From assembly GCA_902500825.1 (NCBI GenBank), contig CABVRX010000009.1, positions 1-64,000 of the forward strand: a stretch of DNA of 64,000 bases, written 5' to 3'. Both the position numbers and the translations under genes were made by a program. This DNA is from an uncultured Nitrospira sp. (GTDB taxonomy: Bacteria > Nitrospirota > Nitrospiria > Nitrospirales > Nitrospiraceae). The notes under the pieces are model-generated. The model ran no database searches, was not told the DNA's origin, and saw nothing but the letters and a program-made list of their open reading frames with translations. Positions 28,501 through 35,364 of this stretch are shown here, in pieces (positions within the stretch are counted from its first letter, which is position 1; every line of letters begins with the position of its first letter).

Positions 28501-30287
28501 TCACCATTCACATCCACGAGTGTGGCTGAGAGCGTCACGGTGGCATCGGCTGACACCTCGTCGCTCGCGATCAGGGTAAATAGAATTTGATCGGCACCCT
28601 CCGGCACTGTCACTTCCACCGCGCCGTTGACACCCACCGGTTGGACACCCTCATCCGTCACCACACTGAGCTGATTGGCCTGCGGGTCTTGCAACTGCAG
28701 TGAGACCCGTTGCCCGTCCACTCTCGCCGCAAAGGGCAGCGAGAGTCGGAACACCTCGCCCAACCGCTCCTCCACGATGGCGGTCGACGCCCCGCCCGGA
28801 ACAAACCCCGGCGTGTGAAACGGATTCGGCCCCGCGCCTGTTTGAATCACCACCGTTTGGCCGGCCTGTTGAACAATAGCTTGGGCGTCTTCGATCGCAG
28901 TACGAAGTGTTGAGTCCAGTCTTGGATCACTTAGCGCCTGGGCGTAGGCCGTAGTGAAGGGATTGAGATCCGCAAAGCTGAGCGTGCGGCCAAGATCAAA
29001 GAGGGTGCCGGGCACGTCGTGGAGACGATCCAGCACAGCATTGCCAATACCTTGGGCCACGTCTGTGAACCAAGGAACCAGTCTGTCCTGAATAAATGTT
29101 CCCACGGCCCCGGCCGCACCTTCGATACGCTCCACCACGCTGACCAGTGCCGCACTCACGAGCCCCTGAAGTTGCACGACGTCCTGCCCCGCCGCATCGG
29201 CTGCGCGGGTAAGCATGTCCAAAGCTCGATTAATGCCATCTCCCGGCAACGCCAAGGTGTCTGCAAACACATCCCGGTCGAACTGCAACCCAGCAAGCTT
29301 CACCGCAGCCTCAGCTTGCTTTGCAAGGTGCCCAACACCCAGCGCCACCCCTAATGAAGAGACATAGAGGGTCAACCGGAATGCCGCTTCCGCATCGCCT
29401 TGCACGGTCCCATCGGTGTTAGCGAGCTGAGAGTAATGGCGGGCGAACGACTGCGCCATAGCCGCATCCAGCTGTGGCGGGGTATAGGCCACGACAGGCG
29501 CCGACCAATAGTCTGGTCGTCCGATCGTGTGCGCAAAGATAAAGAGCCCGTCTACAAAACTTGCGAAATCGACCTGATGGCCAAGCAGCTGCGTCCCCGC
29601 TCCACCCACATGCGAGCCGCCCAATAAATGGACGAGGTCTCCCTGTACGAGCGGTGACTGTCCAATCACCGCATGATGCTCACCCACTACGATGGACGTG
29701 CGGTCTGTAGTTGGAGAAGACCCGCCGAGCACATGCGTGATCCCTGGCGCATTGAAGGTAGTGAAATGAAGTTGAGAGGGATTAATCTGATACGCTGTAT
29801 TGGGCAGTCCGGTTACTGGATCTGGGAGTGTCCGAGCGATCTCTAAAACAGACGCAAGGTTGTTACCCGCGTTCTCATCTCGCAAGTTCGTGTCATTGAT
29901 GGCCCACTGGGCCAAGGCCCCACCTAAACTGTGGCCGACTAGTTCCACGTGATTCCCATCCACCAACTGTTGGGCAAGCCACTGGTTCACTCCTTTCGCA
30001 CTACCGTGCAACTCCTCGAACTGAGTCCTTCCGATATCAGTCACATCGGAAAACAGATCCTTCATATTCGTGAGCGTAACTTCAGTGCCGCGAAAGACCA
30101 GCATTCGCCGGCCATCATCCACACCGATGGGCTTCAGCGCGTAGACGTAGCCGCCGCTTGGTCCTTGACGTGCTCCGCCATCTCCAAATGTCGAGTCAAT
30201 CTGCCAGCCAGATGGAACAGATGTTGGTCCGCTATAGACCGTTTCGGCCGCTTCGCGAGCCTCGGCCAAACTAACAAATGCGGTCAT
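19584..30287 (-). CDS. Giant RTX protein with N-terminal class-3 lipase domain
   Basis: This 3,567-residue protein is probably secreted. Residues 1-260 form an alpha/beta-hydrolase lipase domain with nucleophile elbow GHSLGGA (Ser120) and preceding oxyanion-type region MLVFRGTE. Residues about 490-650 are beta-rich. From about 660 to the end run blocks of calcium-binding nonapeptides (GGxGxDxLx). They alternate with about ten copies of a Val/Asn-rich beta-helix unit (typically NVENLTLTG..INGTGN.LNN) and with HCBP-related segments. One cadherin/He_PIG-type Ig-like domain lies near 2970-3077. The last 80 residues (IQNWYAGSS...) fit an RTX C-terminus for type I secretion. The ATG follows AAAGGAG and overlaps the upstream stop (ATGA). 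No type I secretion genes lie nearby. Confidence 0.9.
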   Translation of the reverse strand: MTAFVSLAEAREAAETVYSGPTSVPSGWQIDSTFGDGGARQGPSGGYVYALKPIGVDDGRRMLVFRGTEVTLTNMKDLFSDVTDIGRTQFEELHGSAKGVNQWLAQQLVDGNHVELVGHSLGGALAQWAINDTNLRDENAGNNLASVLEIARTLPDPVTGLPNTAYQINPSQLHFTTFNAPGITHVLGGSSPTTDRTSIVVGEHHAVIGQSPLVQGDLVHLLGGSHVGGAGTQLLGHQVDFASFVDGLFIFAHTIGRPDYWSAPVVAYTPPQLDAAMAQSFARHYSQLANTDGTVQGDAEAAFRLTLYVSSLGVALGVGHLAKQAEAAVKLAGLQFDRDVFADTLALPGDGINRALDMLTRAADAAGQDVVQLQGLVSAALVSVVERIEGAAGAVGTFIQDRLVPWFTDVAQGIGNAVLDRLHDVPGTLFDLGRTLSFADLNPFTTAYAQALSDPRLDSTLRTAIEDAQAIVQQAGQTVVIQTGAGPNPFHTPGFVPGGASTAIVEERLGEVFRLSLPFAARVDGQRVSLQLQDPQANQLSVVTDEGVQPVGVNGAVEVTVPEGADQILFTLIASDEVSADATVTLSATLVDVNGDATHTSQMESTISVKAFVGTGNDGYEPWVEDYSHVTDPTISLPLGVGGFYHQTLQGGAGPDDLNGWAGYGDDTLYGNGGDDWIFGGYGHDRLYGGTGNDRLLADPYDYHPDPVARPSPVLPPPTLDGKDYADGGEGNDRIGGGGNDDRLIGGAGDDEIWGDALTRGTRVSNPDGSETFVSLTGVVVPGDDVLEGGDGTDYLSGDGGDDVLDGGQGNDLLIGDTQQGVELLRPMVSGNDFLSGGEGNDELQGNAGHDVLIGGVGDDRLYGDDSGVDPSQEGNDWLEGGDGADFLAGRGGEDTLVGGHGADVLFADAGDDTVLGGEGDDVGYGGEGADEISAGDGADQFDGEAGDDVLFGDDGDDLLIGGEGEDELDGGADHDLLIGGADDDTLFGRDGHDELQGNEGSDLLVGDAGDDRLFGQAGDDELFGGDGRDALRGDEGNDLIDGGVGDDILVGDADGQIGGSGGNDTLAGGGGNDTLVGGGGQDTYLYELGDGFDVIAEGGGEGNRLVFGAGIHANIIVAAVGPNGSLVLRTGNGDNAVQIQNFGISNLNGPHPIDTFEFSDGAILTYDQLAANGLAVSGGLGHDQLNGTTQGERIFGGAGNDTIQGQEGADTLFGDDGRDVLIGGDGNDVLSGGTGDDVLRGGDGDDVLNGGAGNDSLEGESGDDVLVGGAGDDQLSGGEGNDTYRFNIGDGLDSLFDSGSGSDTDTVVFGSGITSNSVSLSSQFGQIVIKVGTGSEGIQSGSVFDVFGSQTIERFQFVDGSTLTYADLVARGFDIDGTEFDDVLSGTNLVDRLRGGLGNDRLEGGEANDSYFFNVGDGIDTIMDTASVDAGNEIVFGLGITSTDLRLDLTSDQSDPNQSDLLIRVGTNGDAIQLDLFDRENVLGSRSLERFRFNDGSALTYEQLLARGFDLSGTDIDDQIAGTNAVDRIVAGDGDDVLRSGLGDDMLNGGLGTDRLIGGQGNDTYLFGPGVGQDTIVEFQGSSDVIRMAPGVASSDVVVTRNNDDLVLSLNGGADRLTVSLHFLSPSLQIEMVQFADGTVWDQTDINHLLHPAITGTEGSDVLEGTQNDDRLVGLAGDDQLTGLAGNDLLDGGSGADQLAGGMGNDTYLIDEAGDVVTELVNEGVDTVHSTVTRSLEAHVENLTLVGAADLNGSGNALNNVLIGNSGANVMTGGLGNDTYVIDADDMVVELTGEGTDSVQTGISATLGDNVENLTLTGSASLIGVGNELDNMLKADGSISMLAGGDGNDTYVIGPNSDDDILVEDATGGIDRVIASHDYRLPANIENLTLLDPRVPDFASFSLIPYGSSEQLVTGYGNNLTNTLIGGRANNVLDGGLGADTLIGGDGNDTFVVDNVGEVVIEEANEGVDTVQSTVSYSLSANIENLTLSGTSFINGTGNALNNDMRGNEASNVLDGGSGDDALLGFGGSDTYLLGRGFGRDTVFDSEAAGEIDTIQFDSTVAAEDVEVHRNGFNLELAISGTTDELTLLSFFGSPEYGQKQVRFADGTVWASAELSARADIGTTITGTSGSDTISGSDGHDVLIGSGGNDVLTGGRGKDVLYGDVTFQPFSGNQVIGDDTLIGGGGNDSLFDFRGNNLFDGGAGDDTLILGTGIDRVLFGRGSGLDHVILDNNRNDIDLIEMAVGINPDDVVMTWRSPSVADILISDSGDRLTVQLSTDWFAVGPETTQAIVRFADGTQWTLAWSSTNVDIPAATSSDDVLRASLPATLAGMDGDDTYLLGSSGIPGSYEVVEAPGEGIDTVQSVQDYTLPANVENLFLVKFTADNGVGNELDNLIVGNTRGNILDGGAGNDVLVGGVFRSVEEFVVFETGSDILLGGSGDDVLMADGGNIIFSADGADSEWLFLGGGSEFRSNMPRLADDLLIGGVGNDTYVVHGQEQTVAELENEGTDTVKSTVSYILGEHLENLELISPLPIFDDEDNLIPPPLLNGTGNELDNVLIGSDDANVLSGLAGHDTLVGRLGNDRLHGGIGRDTYLFNLGDGIDTIEDVATTGEGNRIQFGMGISRNDLAVTHDEVAHMLIIQVGTSGTDRLVLNNFDLTGTNGSLVVETLAFADGSTTSINSFFGPIITDGNDTITTGAGDDVINALAGNDIVDTGAGNDIIAGGTGNDTLTGGPGDDTYLYNSGDGIDTIDDMSLPSGTNTLEFGAGIDPSDLSLDVGSLLMRVGTSGDALHLSNFDPNNVLGPRTIETFRFADGTVLSYDQLVQRGFDLTGTDGNDSIAGTNVMDRITALAGDDTLIGGGGNDQLIGGGGSDTYIFNLGDGIDTIDDMVMLGAGNRIQFGTGISQNDLIFAQDETARTLTIHIGTDGTDRLVLADFDPRGTNGSLVVSALEFADENVVNLIDLYPPNHAPTVTGPVTDQIAAEDSPFFLTIPNTTFTDPDQVHGDELSYGATLTDGSPLPAWLDFDPITRTFSGTPNAGNAGVLQIAVTATDQGYLSATDSFTLSISGPLPQTVVGTLENDVLTSGRGDDTLRGLAGGDQLNSGQGHDLLDGGSGADTMRGGIGNDTYVVDVVGDVVTELVDEGTDTVQTSLLTYTLGVNVENLTLTGTGLSTGIGNVLSNQLVGNSGANLLDGKAGADTMAGSAGNDVYVVDQDGDVAAEATNEGVDTVFSSVTYGLGVNVEYLVLTGSAAINGIGNDLDNMLTGNSAANVLTGLAGNDTYVIGAGDSVAEAANNGTDTVVSHLTHTLAANVENLTLVGFNAINGTGNSLDNVLNGLLNLADDILAGGAGNDVYIIGSGDTVVEAAGAGTDTIQTSLSHTLSTNVEHLTLTGTSGISGTGNGLNNTLTGNGANNVLTGAGGNDTLRGSAGSDTLIGGSGNDTYRFDRGDGQDLVRDNSGMTDKLLYGSGIDPLDLVISRQANDLRLAIYGSTDSVTIQNWYAGSSNRTEMIQVGNGQTLLNAQVDQLIQAMAAFTQQSGLTWDQAIDQRPQDVQAVLAASWQ
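19940..28330 (-). repeat. RTX nonapeptide and ENLTL-type repeat array inside the giant gene
   Basis: The coding strand repeats GGxGxDxLx calcium-loop codons in clusters, interspersed with longer units of about 60-100 residues. A typical long unit reads GNDTYVV..GD.V.E..NEG.DTV followed by N(V/I)ENLTL.G. Ten ENLTL-like cores can be counted, several degenerate (ENLFLVK, ENLELIS, EYLVLTG). These direct repeats should promote copy-number change by recombination, so the gene length may vary between strains and be prone to misassembly. Confidence 0.85.
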
Positions 30288-31537
30288 TGTGTAACTCCTT
30301 TAGCTTTCACAAAGACTAAGAGTCCCTTATCCACATAGCTGAATGTTCGACCGTCTGGCGAAAGCTGCACCGCTCCAACTTCTTGGCCAAGCTGAGAAGT
30401 GGGCAATTGGTCGATAGTTCCGCGTCGAGCGGTATATTTCCATAAGGTCGGACTCATACGATTTTCTCGGCGCATGACCACAACATCGCTTGCATCACTG
30501 ACATCAAAGTCATAGAGGGAAGCTCGTTCATTAGGTTGTTTCTGCACACTAAATACTTCTTCCCACTGCCCACCACTTTCGGCTAGTTTGAATCGACAAA
30601 CCCGGCCAAAGAATGTCGTGTGCGGATCGAAATCTCCCGCTTTCGAGCACGTTGCATAAAGATAGCTTCCTCCAGGGTTGTGCTTGATCTCACCGATTCT
30701 AAAAGCCCCTTGCTTCGTCGGTATCTCCTGCACAATGTGATTCTCCAAGTCCCGCAAGAGATACCCTTGCTTGAGTTGAGTCCCATCCTGCAGTCTAAAT
30801 GGTGGCTCTGGGTTGGGAATCCTTTGGTACTGCCCATCCTTATTCACACGAATCGTTTCGTCCCAGATGTACTTGACGAGAAATCCTTCATTAACGAGCC
30901 ACAGCTGTTTGGTGCCTCGATCGGGGCGCAGACAGGCAACACGATACCCCTCATGCACATAAGAAAATTGACAGTCTTGTCGTGCCTGCTCAGGGGATAT
31001 GGAGTACGGTGCCTCTCGCTCCCTTAAGGCAAGAGAAAAACTCAGCACGTATTTATTTGGAACGCTGACATACTGAGGCACGGCGAACCCTTTGGTCTTC
31101 TCTGCCAGGATGATTGGTCGCTGTCCAATTTTCAGCGCGTAGAGTGTGCTTCGATTTCTATCTGGTGTGAGCACATGAAATAGGATGGTCTGAGCCTGAC
31201 AGGTCACATCGCGAATCTGTTTCTGAAGAGTCGGCTCGATGGGCGACAGATCAATGCGCCGCAGGTCCTTCGGCTGATTGGGATCAAGATAGTACAGCCC
31301 TTCCACCTCGAACTCTTGCCCAAGGGCTGGCTGGTGCCCCTTGACCACGATGAAGTGGTTGTCGTCATACCAACACCCCCCACCTTTGATGCCCGTATTG
31401 ATGATTTCGTAGTCGCTCTTGGCATGGGCTGTGAGTCCAGAACAAAGCAGGCCCGCGGCGAGACCCAGCAAAAAGATGCCACCGCGTCGTTGCTGACTCA
31501 GTCCAATTCGTGACAGATCAGGCACTCGACCCTGCAT
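30284..31537 (-). CDS. Secreted protein of unknown function, coupled to lipase/RTX gene
   Basis: The 417-residue protein has a signal peptide (GIFLLGLAAGLLCSGLTAHA, about residues 20-39). A mature region of repeated beta strands follows, with paired cysteines (GGGCWYDDNHF, DVTCQAQT, RQDCQFSYVHEGYRVACLRP, YATCSKAG...VCRF) and a final blade-like segment VGAVQLSPDGRTFSYVDKG. This is consistent with a beta-propeller stabilised by disulfides, but I do not recognise the family. A strong ribosome site (AAAGGAG) precedes the ATG. Its TGA overlaps the ATG of the giant gene, so the two are translationally coupled. A function as partner, chaperone or regulator of the lipase is inferred from coupling only. 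Confidence 0.8.
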   Translation of the reverse strand: MQGRVPDLSRIGLSQQRRGGIFLLGLAAGLLCSGLTAHAKSDYEIINTGIKGGGCWYDDNHFIVVKGHQPALGQEFEVEGLYYLDPNQPKDLRRIDLSPIEPTLQKQIRDVTCQAQTILFHVLTPDRNRSTLYALKIGQRPIILAEKTKGFAVPQYVSVPNKYVLSFSLALREREAPYSISPEQARQDCQFSYVHEGYRVACLRPDRGTKQLWLVNEGFLVKYIWDETIRVNKDGQYQRIPNPEPPFRLQDGTQLKQGYLLRDLENHIVQEIPTKQGAFRIGEIKHNPGGSYLYATCSKAGDFDPHTTFFGRVCRFKLAESGGQWEEVFSVQKQPNERASLYDFDVSDASDVVVMRRENRMSPTLWKYTARRGTIDQLPTSQLGQEVGAVQLSPDGRTFSYVDKGLLVFVKAKGVTQ

Positions 31538-31554
31538 CTCTTCTCTCCTTTCCC

Positions 31555-31884
31555 TTAAACCGATCCCTTCGGCTTCGGTTGCTTTCCGGCTTGCAATCCC
31601 CCCAGCACTTGCTGAATCTGTCGCTGCAAGCGCACTAGCGAGCCGACGTCCATCGCGACGCGGGTGACAAGATGGCCGTCCAGCCCTTTTGGCGCCGCTT
31701 GGCCGTCCTTCGCCGTTTTCGCAATCGCAGCCAGCACAGCTGGTTCGATGAATCCGAAATCGAGATAGGCCATGCCTTGTGCGACTCCAACATTGGTGTA
31801 ATTCACTGCACGTGGGTGGGCGGAAGCCTCGGAAGGTTTCAATCGCACATTCAACGCAATGGTGGTGTCTTTAGGTTCGCTCAC
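31555..31884 (-). CDS. Small protein, possibly DUF3467-like, first gene of lipase/RTX operon
   Basis: From the GTG at 31884 (AAAAGGAG about 9 nt upstream) the protein has 109 residues; an ATG at 31920 without a clear ribosome site would add 12. The core RAVNYTNVGVAQGMAYLDFGF followed by a helical C-terminus (VGSLVRLQRQIQQVLGGLQAG) resembles the DUF3467 pattern of a small beta unit plus helix. That match is from memory and tentative. There is no signal peptide. It lies 17 bp upstream of the secreted-protein gene, same strand, and so heads the three-gene operon. The function is unknown. Confidence 0.6.
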   Translation of the reverse strand: MSEPKDTTIALNVRLKPSEASAHPRAVNYTNVGVAQGMAYLDFGFIEPAVLAAIAKTAKDGQAAPKGLDGHLVTRVAMDVGSLVRLQRQIQQVLGGLQAGKQPKPKGSV

Positions 31885-32463
31885 AGTCTCACACTCCTTT
31901 TGTAGTGCGTGAAGGATCAAGATGATGCCGACAACATAGGAACGGCTAGATACATTTGTGTTCCTAATATGAAAGGTGCGTGAGTCTAAGAGGCTGTTGA
32001 TTAGCTGTCAAGAATCCCGTCGCCCCCATGCGGCATCTCGATCCGGCCGGCTGGAATCTGCACGAAAGTGCCTAGGGTTTGTAACTAGCCGAAAGAGGGG
32101 GGATGGATCGTTGACTTTGGAAGTAATCGCGCTCCTCGCCTCTCACTGAGGGTGCGATGCCGCAATTAACTCAATGGAGTGATTCCATCAGATGGGCAAA
32201 GGCATCCAGTCCATTACCGACAACCCGGAAAACTCTGCCGTTCTCTAGCAGAACAGCGCGGTGAAGGTACTGCTGATTGCCCATCCTCACTATAGGAAAG
32301 GAGGGCCAAAGGAAAAGAATTGCCACGAAAAGAGGATGTTTTTGGCTACTGAGAAACCGGCAGGAAAAGGGGGGTTGTTTTTTCTCTGTGAGGCGTACAA
32401 AATACCGCCGCGTTATTCATACATGATCCAATCATCCACCCTCACTAAGAGAGAGGCCTAATC
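31885..32463. other. Divergent intergenic region
   Basis: About 580 bp separate the leftward lipase/RTX operon from a rightward secreted-protein gene, and should hold promoters for both. Apart from a 37-codon minus-strand reading frame (separate entry), I see no gene. Purine-rich tracts occur around 32290-32385. No riboswitch or RNA family is recognisable. Confidence 0.45.
32171..32284 (-). CDS. Possible 37-residue small protein
   Basis: This short reading frame starts MGNQQYLHRAVLLENGRVFR and ends with DAFAHLMESLH. Its composition is protein-like: an amphipathic strand-turn-strand followed by a helix. AGTGAGG abuts the ATG with almost no spacing, so translation is uncertain. It is too short for codon statistics and could be a relic of a longer gene. 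Confidence 0.3.
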   Translation of the reverse strand: MGNQQYLHRAVLLENGRVFRVVGNGLDAFAHLMESLH

Positions 32464-32880
32464 GTGAGTCTGCGAAACCTTCTCCGGCTTGTTGTTGTAA
32501 TGGGTGTCTGCGGTCCCGTGGTCCAAGTCTCGGCGTATGACGCCAGTCCGAACATCAGTAGCGGCGTGGACGCGTGTGCCAACGTCATCTTTTCTGCCTT
32601 CACACCTCCTCCCTTCTCCGTGGATAAGAATAATGTCGCGGTGGCGCCGAAATCGGAGTTTTCCTTCCTGGCATCCAAGACCGCTCTTTTTCCAAGCATC
32701 ACGGTGAAGATCAAGGAGGAAAAAGTTCCGGTCACGGTGACCCCCATTAATAACGGCTTCCTGGTGAAAGGGAAACTGCCCGCCACCATCAAAGGCAGCT
32801 ACATCCGGCTCGATATTTTCGCCAAAGGACCCAGCGACTGTGACAAGACCGATGGTTGGCTCCTGAAAGTGGGCAACTGA
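32464..32880 (+). CDS. Small secreted protein, unknown function
   Basis: The 138-residue protein starts at a GTG with GAGAGAGG upstream and has a signal peptide (LLRLVVVMGVCGPVVQVSA). The mature part has beta-rich segments, two cysteines (DACANVIFSAF and SDCDKTDGWLL) that could form a disulfide, and a C-terminal pattern ATIKGSYIRLDIFAKGPSDC suggesting a small beta-sandwich. I do not recognise the family. It is monocistronic, and a GC-rich hairpin lies 15 bp after the stop. Confidence 0.7.
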   Translation: MSLRNLLRLVVVMGVCGPVVQVSAYDASPNISSGVDACANVIFSAFTPPPFSVDKNNVAVAPKSEFSFLASKTALFPSITVKIKEEKVPVTVTPINNGFLVKGKLPATIKGSYIRLDIFAKGPSDCDKTDGWLLKVGN

Positions 32881-32894
32881 CTGTGAGAGATGAT

Positions 32895-32919
32895 CCGGGC
32901 AGGGAACTCCCCTGCCCGG
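32895..32919. terminator. GC-rich hairpin between convergent genes
   Basis: A 10-bp perfect stem (32895-32904 with 32910-32919) encloses a 5-nt loop, between the rightward secreted-protein gene and a leftward small gene. It lacks a T-run on either side, so it would be an atypical bidirectional terminator or an mRNA 3'-end stabiliser. Confidence 0.6.
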
Positions 32920-32940
32920 TCGTGATCCCGATTCGCCTAC

Positions 32941-33090
32941 TCAAGGCTCTTCCTCTTCGATCGACTCAATCCCATCTCGTAGCCCCGCCACAAAGGCCTC
33001 CGGCTGAGCCAGGGCGTTCTCCGTCAATTGAAACTCACTGACCAACACGCCGTCTTTATCGACCAGCAAAAGACGATAGCCCTCTTTCAC
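32941..33090 (-). CDS. 49-residue small protein, unknown function
   Basis: A GTG start with GGAG 8 nt upstream opens a 49-residue frame, VKEGYRLLLVDKDGVLVSEF and onward to an acidic C-terminus (GIESIEEEEP). The composition is protein-like, with a beta-hairpin then helix and no low-complexity nucleotide bias. The frame ends just before the shared hairpin. It lies 80 bp downstream of the small outer-membrane protein gene on the same strand and may be in its operon. The family is not recognised. Confidence 0.55.
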   Translation of the reverse strand: MKEGYRLLLVDKDGVLVSEFQLTENALAQPEAFVAGLRDGIESIEEEEP

Positions 33091-33170
33091 AGAATTTCTC
33101 CGTTCTTTAGGTGCCTGGTAAGCAAACAGGACTGGATTGGTTGCACGGGGCGGTCAGTGACGGAAACCAC

Positions 33171-33620
33171 CTAGAAGGGGAAACGAATACCCAGCTGGAC
33201 TTCATTTGGGATCAGCTGTTGCCCGAACAGATTCTTTACTCCGGTATTGAAAGAACCGGAGGAAGCAGATTGAGCCGTGTTGAGCGAACGATCAAGCTCC
33301 GTCGCATAACCGCCGCCGAACCCTGCCCCGACGTAGGGCATGAGCGTCGCCCCTCGAACTGAAATTGATTTCGACACCGTCGGGATATTCCGCAACACAA
33401 ATCCGTTCTCCACCGGCACGGCTGCCGACGGCACCGGGTTCGCCGCCCCATCCGTTGCAGTGGAAGCGGTCGCCGTGTGGGATGCTGCCGGCCCAATCGC
33501 AGAACGTCCGTCGCTGAGCGTGCCTGCATGCGAGAGCGACCAGCCCACACCAGCGCTCATGGCAAGAGTGATCGCCATGAACCATCTGATCGTTTGCGTC
33601 TGGTGCATGATGTTCACCAT
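33171..33620 (-). CDS. Small putative outer-membrane/secreted protein
   Basis: The protein has a signal peptide (QTIRWFMAITLAMSAGVGWSL up to SHA) and a Ser/Thr/Ala-rich linker. A C-terminal region with glycine-rich strands (LMPYVGAGFGGGYATELDRS) follows, ending VQLGIRFPF. A terminal Phe after alternating hydrophobics is the hallmark of outer-membrane barrel insertion. At about 150 residues it is too short for a full barrel of its own, so it may oligomerise or be an anchor. The ATG at 33620 is preferred; ATG 33608 and a TTG at 33644 are alternatives, and none has a strong ribosome site. The family is not recognised. Confidence 0.6.
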   Translation of the reverse strand: MVNIMHQTQTIRWFMAITLAMSAGVGWSLSHAGTLSDGRSAIGPAASHTATASTATDGAANPVPSAAVPVENGFVLRNIPTVSKSISVRGATLMPYVGAGFGGGYATELDRSLNTAQSASSGSFNTGVKNLFGQQLIPNEVQLGIRFPF

Positions 33621-33812
33621 ACCGCTCATCCATCGCATATTCAAGCGGTGACGCCGGCATCATGACGTCTGCCTGATTGCATCGACCGACCTGTGGATCC
33701 GCTGCGTCCCTCACAGACTCGGCTTCAGACTTCATCTATTTTCTTGGTGGGGGAGACTCGCCACGATATGGTAAACGCTACGCACCGACAAAATAGATCA
33801 TCAGAACCCTCT

Positions 33813-35216
33813 ATGCAATCCTACGACATGGTAGTCGTCGGCAGCGGACCAGCCGGCCAGAAAGCAGCCGTCCAGGCGGCGAAGCTGTCCAAGCGCGTGG
33901 CCATCATTGAAAAAGCGCCGCAGCTGGGCGGCACGTCCCTCAATACCGGGACCCTCCCCAGTAAGACCCTGAAAGATACGATCGAGTACATTCATGGATT
34001 GGGACGTCGAGGATTGCACAAGCTTGGCGCCGAACTCACGAAGCAGTTGACGCTTCCCGACCTGATGACACGCAAAGACCAGGTCATCGAGACTGAAGTC
34101 GCCGTGATCACCAATCAGCTGCAGCGTAACGGCATCGACATCATCCACGGCACCGCCGGCTTTGTCGATCCGCATACCGTGAGGGTGATGACACCTGATG
34201 GGCATGTCGATCATGTCCATGCCTCGATCATCGTCCTCGCCACAGGATCACGCCCACGCCGGCCCAGTGACGTCCCTTTCGACGATCTGATCGTGTGCGA
34301 TTCCGACTCGTTTCTCCGCACGACCAAGAACCCTGCCAGCATCATCGTCATCGGCGGAGGTGTCATCGGCGCAGAATATGCCTCGATGTTGGCCGCCTTC
34401 GGGATCAGAGTCACCCTCATCGATCGACGGACTCAGCTGTTGCGGTTTTTGGATCAGGAAATCGCGCAAGCCCTCGATTCCCAGATACAACAGAATGGGG
34501 TCGTGATGCGGTTCGGCCAAGAACATCTGGACATCTTCGTGAACGAGGCCGGATACCCGGCGGTCCGGCTTCAGGACGGCGAAACAGTGACAGCCGACAT
34601 GATGCTCTACACGATGGGACGGATCGGCAACACAGAGGCGTTGAATCTTCCCGCCATCAGCCTGACCACCGATCAGCAGGGGCAACTCGCGGTCAATGCC
34701 CAGTACCAAACAGCCATTCCCCACATCTACGCGACAGGCGATGTCATCGGGTTTCCCGCGCTCGCCGCGACGGCGATGGAACAAGGCCGCCTCGCCGCCT
34801 GTCACGCGTTTCATGTCCCCGAGGCGCCCGGCACCAAAGTGATTCCGTACGGCATCTACAGCATTCCTGAGGTTTCGATGGTGGGCAAAACCGAAGCAGA
34901 ACTCGCCGCCGCCGAAGTCCCGCACGCCACAGGAAGAGCCTTTTTCCGGGAAATGGCTCGCGGACATATCAGCGGCGACCTCCACGGTCTCCTCAAGGTC
35001 ATCTTTCACCGTGAGACGCACGCACTCTTGGGTGTCCATATCATCGGACCGAGCGCCACCGAATTAATTCATATCGGCCAATCGGTTCTGACCTATGGAG
35101 GAACCGTGGAATACTTCGTCCACAATGTCTTTAATTACCCCACGATGGCCGAGTGCTACCGCACCGCGGCCCTCGACGGTCTGAATCGGCTGCACCACCA
35201 TCCTCCATCACGTTGA
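33813..35216 (+). CDS. sthA: Si-specific (soluble) NAD(P)+ transhydrogenase
   Basis: This 467-residue FAD flavoprotein transfers hydride between NADPH and NAD+ in the cytosol. It has the FAD dinucleotide motif VVVGSGPAGQKAAVQAA, the NAD(P) motif IIVIGGGVIGAEYASMLAAF, the ATGD motif (YATGDVIGFPALAATAMEQG) and a pyridine-disulfide dimerisation domain. The redox-active CxxxxC of lipoamide dehydrogenase is replaced by LNTGTLPSKT, which separates SthA from dehydrogenases and reductases. The ATG at 33813 matches the usual N-terminus. Upstream in-frame starts (33762, 33693) add a poorly conserved extension. Genes on both sides are unrelated. It is probably used to balance NADPH and NADH. Confidence 0.92.
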   Translation: MQSYDMVVVGSGPAGQKAAVQAAKLSKRVAIIEKAPQLGGTSLNTGTLPSKTLKDTIEYIHGLGRRGLHKLGAELTKQLTLPDLMTRKDQVIETEVAVITNQLQRNGIDIIHGTAGFVDPHTVRVMTPDGHVDHVHASIIVLATGSRPRRPSDVPFDDLIVCDSDSFLRTTKNPASIIVIGGGVIGAEYASMLAAFGIRVTLIDRRTQLLRFLDQEIAQALDSQIQQNGVVMRFGQEHLDIFVNEAGYPAVRLQDGETVTADMMLYTMGRIGNTEALNLPAISLTTDQQGQLAVNAQYQTAIPHIYATGDVIGFPALAATAMEQGRLAACHAFHVPEAPGTKVIPYGIYSIPEVSMVGKTEAELAAAEVPHATGRAFFREMARGHISGDLHGLLKVIFHRETHALLGVHIIGPSATELIHIGQSVLTYGGTVEYFVHNVFNYPTMAECYRTAALDGLNRLHHHPPSR

Positions 35217-35292
35217 GTCTACCCAAGACTGCGTCACACCGCCGGATGCTTTGTCCACCAGAGAACAATTTATGGGGTCGACACAAAACATT

Positions 35293-35320
35293 TTGCACGA
35301 GCGCTCAAAAAGTCTATAAT
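35293..35320 (+). promoter_or_regulatory. Near-consensus sigma-70 promoter
   Basis: TTGCAC (35293-35298) and TATAAT (35315-35320) are separated by 16 bp. Transcription would start near 35327, giving a leader of about 145 nt before the YbaK-type gene. Confidence 0.65.
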
Positions 35321-35364
35321 CTATCTGTGCAACCGATCATCATGACCTACGTGGAGTCGTAGTC

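Noticed and set aside
20000-30000. Many long open frames on the plus strand opposite the giant RTX gene
   Set aside because: They follow from the repeated, stop-poor antisense of Gly/Asp-rich codons; none has a ribosome site or family motif.
19584-31537. Type I secretion system accompanying the RTX protein
   Set aside because: No ABC transporter or matching adaptor nearby; the only TolC/adaptor pair (15-17.6 kb) is coupled to an HME-type RND pump.
32261-32461. 66-codon plus-strand frame before the secreted-protein gene
   Set aside because: Lys/Gly-rich translation of purine tracts without family features; likely leader DNA.
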